Of a stretch of DNA of 64,000 bases, positions 45,201-56,253 are shown one piece after another. Location: NCBI GenBank assembly GCA_037447655.1, contig JBBHKE010000536.1:50792-114791 (forward strand). The letters are read 5' to 3'. Numbering within the stretch: position 1 is the first letter of the stretch; each line of letters starts with the position of its first letter. This DNA is from Zygnema cylindricum. Taxonomy: Eukaryota > Streptophyta > Zygnematophyceae > Zygnematales > Zygnemataceae. A program made the translations under genes and the position numbers. Below the pieces are notes generated by a model. That model was not told where the DNA came from and did no database searches. It was given only the letters and a program-made list of their open reading frames with translations.

Positions 45201-48200
45201 GATTGTATGAAGAGTTTGGCTTGATGATTATGGCATTAGGGGAAGCGCCTGTCGGAAACGGGAAATGGATTGTAAAAGCCTTTGAAAATGGCATAAGAAT
45301 TCGATTTGAAACTTAAATTGTTTTTTGTTTTAGCAGTGGCTGGTGAGTGACTCAATGTGCAAGACTATTTTTTAAACCGTGCCATCAATTAAAGTTTCAC
45401 ATGATTGGCCAATACATAAGGAGGACAAGTCGGTTACCTGAAATGCGGAATGGATGTATGTTGAATATATATGTTGAGGGTGTTAGGATAAATAATTGAA
45501 GAAGTGCAGAATTACAGAAAACCGTGTTACTAATGGAATAGTCTTGCGGTGCTTCGAGTATTTTTCGACCTTAAGTGAAAGACAGCTTAACAGCTATCCT
45601 TCAACCTTTCATGACTTGCTTTATCTGATGTCACATAATGATAGTGTTGTCACCTCTCTGTTTTCTCAAAATATATCCGATTACAGTGTTCAACGTAACT
45701 TTAGTAACTTTTTTTGGATGGTGACAGGTGCTGCCCTCCCAGGGTATGATCTATGTGCTTTTGGAAATGGGAGAAATCGATCTCTACAATCTTCTCCTAA
45801 GAATGCAAAAACAAGATTCTAAAGGAATCTCAAATTCCCCCCAGGCAACTTTGGGGCCAAAGATTGACGGGAATTTTCTGCGATTGTATTGGCAGGTAAG
45901 GTTTTTCCAATGTTAGTTATTATGTTCAGTTATTATGATGGTCTTTGAATGACTCTCTATTAAAGCTTACAACAAACATCCTATAAAACATACTTTCCAG
46001 TATATCAGTTGGCTAAGTGTATAATAAAAGAGCATTGAACAGAAAACTGTATGATTTTTTGACTCACATACTGAAAATTAAGCTCATCATTAAAGAGTTT
46101 AAGAGTTTTCGGAATAAAACTCGAGCTGTGTGAATGTGGTAATATTGTTTTGTTGTATGAATGTGGTAATGTGGTAGTATTACGTGAAGTATGAATGTGG
46201 GAATTCCGTAGTATTAAGTGGTAGTATGAACGAGTTGAAGGAAACCTTCATTTACACATCCTTGCCTCCACTGCACTCAAATCCTGTTTTTATTTCCTAG
46301 TTCTTTAATCTCTCGTTGTCCATCTCCTGTTCCAATTTGTTTCCTTTGTCTGTTTCCTTTGTTCATTTTTCCATCTTTATCACCATGCTTGTTTCTATCC
46401 TTTCTTTGATCATTTATCCATCTTTATTACCATCATCTGTTTTATTCCTTCCTATGTTTATTCATCCATTTTTCTCCTGTTTTTATTCTTTGGTTGTTCA
46501 TTTTTTCGACTTTGCACATCTCATTTCTTTATTTCTGTGGTTTTTGTTTTTTTGTTCGTCTATCCATTTTCGTTTGTTTTTCAAACATATCTTTGTTTGT
46601 TTATCCGTCCGTTTTTATTGTTTTCTTCGTTAATCTATCCATCTTTGCGCATTCTTCATTTATTTATCTTTGCCTGTCCTTTTCGTTTCTTTCTTTCTTC
46701 ATGTAACCACACTGCCCATCTCCTGTTTTTAGTTTCTTTGTTTACTTACCTTATCTATCTTTGATCTTCTCATTTCTTTATTTCACCTATTTTTGTTCAA
46801 GTATCAATGTTTCTCTTGTTTTTATTTCCTTTTTTGTTTAATCATCCATATTTCTCTTGTATTTGTTTCTTTTTTTGTTCAATCATCCATATATCTTCTG
46901 TTTTGATTTCTTTCTTTGCCCATTTATCCATCTTTGACTGGCATGTAATGTGGACAGAACATGCTCGAAGCAGTCCACACTATTCACGAGGAACGTATCA
47001 TACACAGTGATTTAAAACCAGCGAATTTCCTCCTCGTCCAAGGCCAACTCAAATTGATTGATTTTGGAATTGCTCGTGCCTTACAAAATGACACTACCAA
47101 TATTATTCGTGACTCACCGGTAAGGCTTTTTCATTCACTTTTGCCTTTGTTTTCCTACAGAATGAAGCTACCATTAACCAATGATTCACCTGTACGGCGG
47201 TTAACGTATTTTTGCTTTCGTTTTTCAGGGAAAATATCGTTAAGGTTTATTTTGTTTCTGTTTGTTTTATTCATTAGATGTAGCTGTTTGGACCAAAGAT
47301 ACTGACTCGAATTAATTTATGATTTTGGGTCAAAAAGAACATCCAGTTGATTCTAGTGATCAACTCTAATAACGTTGGGCAGTGTACTTCTCTCTGATTA
47401 CACATAAGCAAAATGCTTGTTTTTCTTTTTCCTGGGAAAACGTACAAATTGTTTTGTGGGTTTAATGAGGATACAGATAGGAGGGAAGGATGAAGATACA
47501 GAGAGGAGGGGAAGGATGAAGATACAGAGACGGGAAGGGATGAATGTACAGAGAGAAGGGAAGAGATGAAGATACAGAGAGACGGGAAGGGATGAATGTA
47601 CAGAGAGAAGGGAAGAAATGAAGATACAGAGAGAAGGAAAACGATGAATTTACTACACGTTAAAGTTTTCCTATCAAGCTCATGTCAAGACCCCTTGACC
47701 TTACCACATAAATAAGAGACCCAAACAAAGTGTTGACTTACTATGACCTTCTTTAACTTGTCCTTAACAGGATAAAGAGTCCCAAGCAAAATATTGACTT
47801 ACACATTGAACTTGTTGTTGTACCTGTTTTTAACTTGTACTTTTGACTTGTTGAAACTTGTTTGCCTTACCTGTTTTAAATTGTTGTTGTGTAAACTGTT
47901 TTAACCTGTTATTAACAGATTGGTACTATGAACTACTTATCCCCGGAGGCAGTCGGTAATAAGGGGAAAATAAAAGTGAGTCGTGCTTCCGATATTTGGT
48001 CACTTGGTTGTATTCTTTACCAAATGGCTTATGGGCAAACTCCTTTCTCTCATCTTCCCTACTTCGGTAAAATTCAGGTGATTTTTCTACCTTCAACTTA
48101 CATCACAAATGAACTTATCATCAATTTAAACAAGCTTCTGATTAATCTAATCTTCTACTTTTTGGACTATTCATTTACATATAGAATTCGACTTAACAAT

Positions 48201-48352
48201 CATCGCTCACTCTCAAATCTTATCCCTCTCATATTCCAAAACAGCAAATTTCTGTTTTTGTTTTTCTGCCTTTTATGCAGGCTTTGGCGGACGACAAATA
48301 TCAAATCGATTTCTTTAACGATACCATGAAACGTCGATGTCCGGATTCCTGA
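42299..48352 (+). CDS. MPS1: TTK/MPS1-family dual-specificity protein kinase
   Basis: This kinase monitors kinetochore attachment in the spindle checkpoint (family knowledge). Exons I deduce: 42299-43085, 43242-45064, 45728-45895, 46958-47119, 47919-48077 and 48281-48352, all GT-AG. They join without a frame break into 1,056 codons. Residues 1-800 are polar and disordered. The kinase domain follows: glycine loop [12 protein letters not shown], Lys in YALKRI, Glu in [11 protein letters not shown], then [17 protein letters not shown]. The MPS1-type catalytic loop is [13 protein letters not shown], the DFG motif is LIDFGIA, and the activation segment ends [31 protein letters not shown] follows. 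The last exon ends CPDS after KYQIDFF and lacks the usual final C-lobe helices (about 60 residues), so the true 3' end may differ. Intron 1 has three near-copies of its acceptor. Introns 3 and 4 carry minisatellites. Confidence 0.85.
46300..46940. repeat. Degenerate T/C-rich minisatellite in MPS1 intron 3
   Basis: Repeats of a CATCCATCTTTCTCCTGTTT-like unit, roughly 40-55 bp long, extend up to the intron 3 acceptor. They create long hydrophobic shadow frames rich in Phe, Leu and Ser, but these have no support as genes. Confidence 0.65.
47460..47645. repeat. Purine-rich minisatellite in MPS1 intron 4
   Basis: Six to seven copies of a 26-28 bp unit around GATGAAGATACAGAGAGAAG. They lie between a lone MITE-like end (about 47365-47392) and the next exon. 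Confidence 0.75.
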
Positions 48353-49582
48353 GATCCTTCCCCGGATCTGATTCCTTCCAGTCCTCCATGTACTGCACGA
48401 CTTTTTCCTGTTCCTTTATGAATCTTTTCCTTCCTTTCCATTTGCGATACTGAATTTCCTCCTTCCTCCTCCCTCCTGAACCTCCCCCTCTCCCTCCTCT
48501 CCTCCCTCTCCTCTCCCTCCTCTCCTCTCTCCTCCCTCCTCTTCCTTCCACTTCCTCTCCTCTCCTCTCCTCCTCCTCCCCTCTCCTCTTCCCTCTGCTC
48601 CTCTTCCTCATCTCCTCTTTCCGACTTTGTGCTTATCCTCTCTTACTTCGAGTTGTAATTTTTCCCAGCAATTTGCCCTAACCCCATTTTTCATATAGGC
48701 TTAAAGGTGACACTGAAAAGAACCTGAAACTATACATCTTGAAACTTTTCTATGAAATCGAAACCAAAGATTTAAGTTGCTTTTTCATCCAATGATATAT
48801 TTTACGTAACCCATTTATAGGTAATAACACATATTACCGTTACCGTTTTACTTTTTTTTTTTGGAAAAAACAGGGGACAGCTGATTTAAATGAAGTAATT
48901 AAAAACTCGTGTTCCCAAAAAAATACCATCCCCTTCTTCCAATCAAAACCCAAGATCTCTTCCTCCTCCTCCTCCTCCTCGAATGCCTCCACGAGCCCCT
49001 CCTCCTCCCCCTCCTCCTCCTCCTCGCCCTCCCGGATCCTCGGGAGTTAATACCCCTTTAGTACCAGGTACAAAAAATACAAATAGTACAAAAAATGTAC
49101 CAAAAGTTTCAAAACCTTCCGGTAAAGATTTAGCGGAAGCTGTGGCGGCGGCCGCAAGGAGGAGGGCAGAGTCAGGTAGAGTGATGGATCCCGAGAGAGA
49201 GATAGGGAACAATAAGAGAGACGCGAATGGAAGGGAGGGAGAGAATGAGAGAGAGGGAGGACATTCGTTGCCGTTCCTGAAAAGATCGGCGAGAAATAAT
49301 AGTGGAAGAGGAGGGGGAGGAGGAGGGCCATGAGGATGTAATAGTGTAGAAGATTTAGAGGCGGCTATTAATGCGAGAAGGTTTGCGTTAAGCCCGATGA
49401 AGAAGGAAGAGGGAAAGAAAAATGAGGAAAAGGGAGGAGAGGAGAAGGGAGGGAAGGGAGGCCAAGGAGGGAATGTTTGGCAAGGATATTTTCGGGAGAA
49501 GGTAGAGAGGAGGAGGAGGTTACAAGAAGAGGCTGAAGTGGGAGGAAACGGAGAGGATTCATCTGATTGGGATTCATAAATT
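48353..49582 (+). other. Pyrimidine tract and proline-rich frame downstream of MPS1
   Basis: A CCTCC/CTCT-rich tract occupies 48430-48625. From about 48920 a plus-strand frame reads a proline-rich segment, then KDLAEAVAAAARRRAESGR, a TGA at 49331-49333, and in the same frame SVEDLEAAINARRFAL and a charged end at DSSDWDS (stop at 49579). The two DLxxAxxARR stretches look like real protein. They may be a 3' exon of MPS1 or a separate gene broken by one stop. I cannot connect them with confidence. Confidence 0.35.
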
Positions 49583-51530
49583 TCAAATTTTTCAAGGTTC
49601 GAGTTTCGAGTTTAGAGATCCAAGTTTCAATTTTCGAGTTTCCGTTTGTGTACAATAATCTTCCGTTTTTTTTTTTTTAATTTGACGTTTTAATCCGCTT
49701 GTGAGGCTTGTGGTCGATGATTGGAAAAGAGTGTGTGATTATATATTGTCTTATATCCATGTGTTCGGTTCTTGTAGTGAAAAGCAAAAAACACTTTTTT
49801 TAAACGCACTTGTTTTAAAGCTTGTTTTAAATGCACTTGTTTAAGAAGTACTTGTTTCGGAAAGACTTGTTTTGGAAAGACTTTGTTTCAATAAGACTTG
49901 TATCCTCCCTGGAGAGGACGTAGGAGATCACTGGAGAGGACAGGACGTAGGAGATCACGTGCAGGATAATGTAGTCACCAAAGTTTTAAATCGGAAAATA
50001 TTCGGAGTGAAAATGTCGAAAGTTAAATTTTCTGCAGTGGGAAGCATATTAGTAACGTCATATTTTTTATTCAAGCTGTTGTTTTAAAAATGACCAGTGG
50101 TTGGAAAATTGAAGTACAAGAAACACCAATGTTTCGAGATCGTACGATTAGGTGTTGTTATTCGGGTCAATCATATTATGATGAGCACGTACAGAAAAGC
50201 TTGACAAATTTTTGACCAAAGCATGCTTATACCAAGTGACATATGAGCTCCTTTTCTTTTTAGGTTTGCTTCCTCCTATACTTGGTTTTTCAGTTTCTTT
50301 TTGGCTATTCGTTTCCTTTGTTCCCATGTACTGTGATGGTTTGTGCTTTTTTAACAGGGCTCGGTTTTTTTCTTTCCTTATTATTTTACGTAATAACATC
50401 CTAGGAGTATGCAATCAATTATTTCATGCTATGATAAATCATCACGCTCTCTTGATAAGGCTCAGTATCATCTGCATGATTATCCCTTCATTTACATCTT
50501 TGGTCTGTACCTCAACACCTTTCCATGTTTTCGTTTATTGCATACTAACTAAAATATTGTATCTAGAAAAAAAAAGAGTCATGATCGCAAACCATTTGCT
50601 GACAGGATTAAAGCGAAAAACAAAATGAAGAGGGAACGTTACACGAAAGCCCACATCTTGTGATGTGCCTGATAGCTCAGCAAAGGCTAGAGTTTTAGAT
50701 GACTGCATTTTTCGCATGCACATCTGTATGATGGGACAAGAAAATCTTTTATATCACGCATATCTCAACGTAGGTTTAAGCACTGTTATGCAACAGGCTC
50801 TGGACTCAACACCAGATTTGTGTGCTAAGGGAGCAGGGACTTAAAATAACATCTCAGACCCCAGCTGCAATAGAAATAATAAACTTGTATAACATAGATG
50901 AAAATGGTATCACAAAATATAACTTGTACATGTGCATATATTTAATTGCTCGTAAACTGACACCACAATACACATAATTCACAACAACTCACAGTACATG
51001 CTTAAAACTGTACACCTAAGTATTAGAAGTGCTATCAATACTGGTTCGTTAGTTTCCTTTGCTCAGATAATTTGCTTTTATTATAACATATGCATCCTAG
51101 AATTATGCACATTTCAGATAAAATAGTCAAATTCACACCATACTAAATAAGAAAACAATCTGGCAAGAGATCCTCAAAAAGTAAAACAAAACGAACGAAT
51201 GAAATGAAATGAAAGATAACAAAAGGAAATGAACCAGACCAAACTAAAACCAAACCAAAAAAGAAAAAAAAAAAAAAACAAAACAAAACAAAACAAAACA
51301 ATACAAGACATAACATTCACACCCTCCCAACGAGCAAACTTGACACAAAAAAAAAAGAACAGAGGAAAGAAAAAAAGTGTAATACCGAACTTGTCACAGG
51401 AAAAAAATACGAATGTCGCAGGCTATACAGCATAAGTAGTCGGTTGTCACAGGCCCCAATTTGTAGGAAAAACAAATATACAACCAGGCTGACTGGTCTA
51501 TAATAAACTCCCTAGAAAAACAAAAAGCAA
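49583..51530. other. Intergenic region, no gene seen
   Basis: AT-rich DNA between the MPS1 region and PSMA4. It includes a short duplication with GGAGAGGACGTAGGAGATCA at about 49911-49960 and A-rich microsatellites near 51259-51300. The open frames here have no recognisable domain. Confidence 0.5.
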
Positions 51531-54265
51531 TCATCTCTCTTCCTCTTTGGGCTGAGATATGTTATGCTTCAACAAAAGATCCTCTAACTCCTTTGCTCCA
51601 AACACACGATACTGGGCTTCTTATTCGCATCAAGACTGATCTGTGCTAACTCAATTTTCTCTGCCGAAAGTACTGTACTGTCCATCGTTTTGCTCAAAAC
51701 CTTTAGGGCAAGACCAATAGCTGCCTCCAGATCCAAATCTTCTTTGTAATCCTGCTTCAAAATTGACTGCGCTGCTTGATTATTTCCACCAATAGCGCCA
51801 GCTTTCCATCCACCGTAGTTTCCACTAGGATCACTTTGATACAATTGGAACTGGAAGTTTTTGTCCCATCCGGCGTAAAGAAAGGACACTCCAAAAGGCC
51901 GTAAGCCACCAAACTGAGTGTAACCCTGCTTGGTATCACATAAAGCCTGCACCAGTTGCTCGACTGGAATAGGTTCCTGCAAATCATTAAAACATACAGC
52001 CGCCCATGAAAACACAGCCAATGAAAACACAGCCATGAAAACACACGACAATACAACCAATGAAAACACAGCCAATGAAAACACTGTAAATGAAAATCCT
52101 CCTGAGGAAAACAATAAGCCTGACGACAAACAAACAATAGAATAATGCAGACAGGCTATAAAACCTCTGAAATACAGCACAACTGCAACGTGAATCATTA
52201 CCAGAGTAAATAATTATTAGCAAGGCAATTACATTAATGTTATTGATTCTAAGTCAGTTCTGCATGACGAGGCTGATTCTGAAACGTTTAAAGAATCATC
52301 TAAAAAAAAAAACAATAAGTGTTATTAATACTATTTTAGGTAAAAGGCTAAAATTTAGGGGCACCAATACAGTGTTATTAACTCTTAGTCTACAAGAATA
52401 CAATGAGTCATCATCATGTCAACATGATCAAATAACGGAATGATTACTGAATAGGACACGAAAATACAAATCTTAACCTATTTGGCTACTCAAAATATGT
52501 TATTGCGACAGTTGACGGACAAGGTATACAATAACCTGACATGTTTATCAACTTAAGACCTATGACGAACAACTTGAGGACAGAATTCAGAGAAAGCAAA
52601 TCTAGTGCTGAAAATATATGGTTCTCTCCCTAACTGGAATATTCCACATCAGATTATTGCTAAAAAAAAAAGAAAAACTGGCAGATATTCACTAGTGCGT
52701 AGAACAATAGTACGGTATTTTCACGCCGTATTATACACGTACAAGGAATAAAATAGGTGCAGTGCGCTAAGAGTCCCAAGAGTCTTAGCAGACAACGCCT
52801 ATTTTACTCCTTTTGTGCATTTAGTACGGCTTTCAATACCGTACTTTTGTTCTTTGCATTAGTGTGATCAATCGAGTAAACTTAATTGATTCTTAACCAA
52901 TTAATTGCAAAAAACGAAACCTAATAAACACTAGAAGATGTAAAATTAAGTGAAATTCACTGGACAAACTGGTTAGACAAAAAGATAAGCGTTTGAGGGC
53001 CACCAATCTGAAAATCACTTCTCACACAACACAACAGATAACCCTGCCAAACCCATAATAACACAGGTAGCAAATTTACAAACATAGCTGAGAGGAGGAA
53101 AAATATATACCCTTCCTAAGACATACAAATAGGTGAGAAAAGATTTTTTTTATCTGTGACTCACAACTACTAAAATTCAAAGACCCTAATCTCCTCAGAC
53201 GCAATCTCATGGTGAGGAAACAACCTTTCAGCATAAGGCAACCTATTTCTAACAGTATACGTTCTTGGAAAATCTCGCTTACAAGAGTACTTTACAAAAG
53301 GCATAACTTCACATCAGATGCAAGATGACTGCAGATTTCTTAACTGAAAGCCAGAACATTATAACCAAAAAACAGAATCCTAAGTTAGTGGTTGCTCCAT
53401 TTTTTAACACCAATAGCTAATATGTGAACTAAGATGACTGACTATGTTGGCTACTATTAATTTTGTTTTCTGCTAATTTTTTATAAAATCTGAATACCAA
53501 ATGAATGTTTAAAACTTATATTCAGCGTGGAACTAATCTTGAAATAAGGATATTAGGATATTATAGAAGATATGAATCTCCGTACAATAGGAAAAAGGAC
53601 TTTCCTGAGCACTCGAAAGATACACAAATTTTGCCTCAAAATACTAAAAAGCAACGAAACAATAGGATATCAAAAATTTGCCGAAGCAGACAGAGCCTGT
53701 CTAGTCCAGTAAAGACTAGTCTTGTTAACATTGCCAGCATATGTTTTAACACAAACGCTCCACAATGTGTCAAGAAACACTGGTCCTCCACACGATATCT
53801 TGAAAAGTAGTACATGTAGACAGAAAACATGTGTACATGTTTTTTTATTCTGACCTAGTGAAGTCCACAAATCAGGTCAGAAACAATTAGACATCCTTTT
53901 TCACTAAAATAATGTGGTCCACAGTCCTCAAATTCAGGAGCATAAAAGAAATAACAAACCTGATAAGCAAACATGTAACGTTGAGCAGATAATCTTGCAG
54001 TGTTAATTAAAATATTTGCATCAGCAGTGATTCCTGCTACTGCAGCTGCCACATGATCGTCGATTTTATACATCTTTTCAGTCGATTTAGAGGTTTCCAG
54101 TAACTTAGATGTGATTCTCTTCTCAGCTGCCAATACAACTCCATCTTTTGCAAGAATACCAACAGCAGCACCGGCATGACTAATGGCTTCCATGGCGTAT
54201 TCAACTTGGTACAGACGACCTTCGGGAGAAAAAGTCGTCGTACGGTTATCATATCTTCGAGACAT
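51531..54265 (-). CDS. PAC1: Proteasome subunit alpha type 4 (20S core)
   Basis: This is a subunit of the outer ring of the 20S proteasome. Exon 1 is 53960-54265 ([40 protein letters not shown]); exon 2 starts at 51976 after a 1,983-bp intron ([34 protein letters not shown]). Exon 1 has the alpha-subunit N-terminal signature ([23 protein letters not shown]), given here in parts. Near 51614-51616 a GGG run (CCC on the coding strand) is one base short: the frame read directly ends early at 51584, whereas adding one base continues through [16 protein letters not shown] to a charged C-terminus and a TGA at 51531-51533. That restored length of about 250 residues equals the family norm. The intron next to exon 2 has a 15-bp tandem repeat (AATGAAAACACAGCC) at 52005-52095. 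The frameshift may be a sequencing error. Confidence 0.9.
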
Positions 54266-54950
54266 TTTGGAAATGAAAAGGTCGAATAAAAGTGAATTTC
54301 AGTAGAGAGGATAAACTTAATATGCAAAAAGAGGAAGGAAAAGGTGAATTAACAAGCAAAAAACTGCTATTTTCTGATCCGCCTGCAAGAAAGTAAGTCG
54401 GAAACTGCTAATCGAAAGCTTATTGAATATTATTCCTGTTTTAATGATACATATGTGCGTGCAGATGCTTCAACTTTCAAAGTATATGATAACTAAAAGT
54501 GCTGTGGGGTTCTCCAAGAGCATGGCATGTTGGAAAGACGATGACAAATGGAAGGAAAATTCCACGGTAATTCAAGTGTTTTCATTTTTCTTGTCAATCG
54601 CAGAGTAGCCTGTCGCACGACAAAACGTACGTCGCACGACGTAGCTTCCACCGATGCTCTATGTATCGAGAAACGGGACGGATTTTCACAGCGAACAAGC
54701 AGTTCCGGCAAAGAAATGCTTAAATGGTATTACTGCTCTATGTGACGATCAACGGGGAAAAAGACCATTTCGAACAAAGAGAAGCGTACATTAAGTTGGT
54801 GCTCTACGTGAGGAAAAAAACATTTTTATTTTCATAGCAAACGAAACGGTTCTGACGTAAAGCGAAAGTTCCTGTTATTTGTGTGCATTTACATGCATGT
54901 GACGTAACTGCAAGCACATTTGTTGTAACAATCAATCCAAAGCCAGAAAA
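54266..54950. other. Upstream of PSMA4, no gene seen
   Basis: Probably contains the PSMA4 promoter next to 54265. No recognised domain or MITE end is present. Confidence 0.45.
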
Positions 54951-55620
54951 TGTTTAAGGCCGAAGTTCCATCGGGAGGTTTCTGTAATTGTACAGACAAC
55001 ATTACTGGCTAGGGGCCATCGTACACAGTACAATACACCGCCAATCGTTATTAGCGTTGTGTACGCTAATTCCCTCCCGCTTTTTTTTTTTTAATTCTCA
55101 AATAGAATTATCCACACTATTTAAAAAAACCCTAATTCCTAATTAGAATAGACGATTTCTTCGAAAAATTTCAAATTCCCAATTAGCGTAAGCCACGGTA
55201 ATTATTCGTATACGCTAAAAAAACTTACACGCTAATAACGATTGGCGGTGTAGTGTCTGTATTCTGTAAACAAGCTATTGCATACGTGTTTGGCTTTGAA
55301 TGGTATCACGTAAGTTAAGATCTGAAATTAAAAATCGTCAAAGATTCTTCACATCGACCAATTTTAAATTAAAATGACACTGATCAATTGTACGTAACTG
55401 CAGTACTGTACTTGTATACCAAGTACCATGTACTTGCATACCAAGTCATTGTACCACAGAATTCCTCTCTTTGCATCGTGAACTCCCAGACCTTTGGAGA
55501 ATCCTTGTCGGATCTTCTCTAATGTGTTTTGCGTAAAAAAACAGAAATAATTGTACGAAATGACACGGAAAAGTACGGACTTCTGTAAACAACCTCACTT
55601 TTTGTCTGATGGGAGCTTCA
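54951..55620. repeat. R1 repeat, copy C (inverted fragment)
   Basis: The complement of this stretch matches 3830-4470 and 37740-38340 of copies A and B, including GATGGCCCCTAG, AATTACAGAAACCTCCCGAT and AAACACGTAT. It is interrupted by a 214-bp MITE at 55036-55249. This shows R1 is dispersed and not only locally duplicated. Confidence 0.75.
55036..55249. mobile_element. TA-flanked MITE, 214 bp (MITE-5)
   Basis: Both ends match over 20 or more bases: CACCGCCAATCGTTATTAG and its inverted partner CTAATAACGATTGGCGGTG, with TA at 55034-55035 and 55250-55251. This is the cleanest pair of ends in the window. No open frame is seen. Confidence 0.9.
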
Positions 55621-56253
55621 CCCTAAATCTGTGTTAAAAAGAAAGAGAATTAAGATACACCGCTTTGTTGTCTAAACCTACCGTATCACAAATTCTGGAA
55701 TTCACCATGCAGGCATCCGTAAACTACGTAAATTGAAATCGTAATATTTTTACTGACGGACTGTCAGGATGCTCCCTCGGTAATGCTGCTTCAATAAGCC
55801 ACTGAAATTCCGGTAATACAAGGTGCATCATGCAAGAAAATCTTTCTGTAAGAGTGGACACTTTTGGTGGCTGATCGATGGACTGTCATTGGTCATTACA
55901 AGATAAACCAGATTCTAGATTTCATAACTTCTCTGGACAGTTCATAATATGTTAACCGTCGATCTGCTTTTGTCATTCTTTTGTTCGTCGTTTCTTTGAC
56001 TGGAAATCCGGGCAAGCAGCCCTTTCGAAAAATAACAAGCTAAAAAAGTACAAAAATGTACAACTTATTGCTTGTAGTGTACGATTTTTATGTATCTTTT
56101 CTCCTGTACTATGTAAAAAATATCCGACCTCCTTCCTGTTTGATAAGTGACGCCACTGCATTACTTCACTTCAAGTCTTCATTGCTTCAATATTTGATTA
56201 TTTTCCTCTTCTGATTCTTTTCCCTCTCACTGTTTCATTTTTATCCTCTCACT
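55621..56253. other. Upstream region of cpSRP43
   Basis: Intergenic DNA ending at the cpSRP43 start. A TTTTCCCTCTCACTG pyrimidine stretch lies just before the ATG. The minus-strand frame 55973-56161 has no domain. Confidence 0.45.

Noticed and set aside
46316-46764. Hydrophobic frames resembling membrane proteins in MPS1 intron 3
   Set aside because: They lie in a T-rich minisatellite between two confirmed kinase exons, and have no domain.
48315-48611. Glu/Arg-rich minus-strand frame
   Set aside because: It is the complement of the CCTCC pyrimidine tract and is low complexity only.
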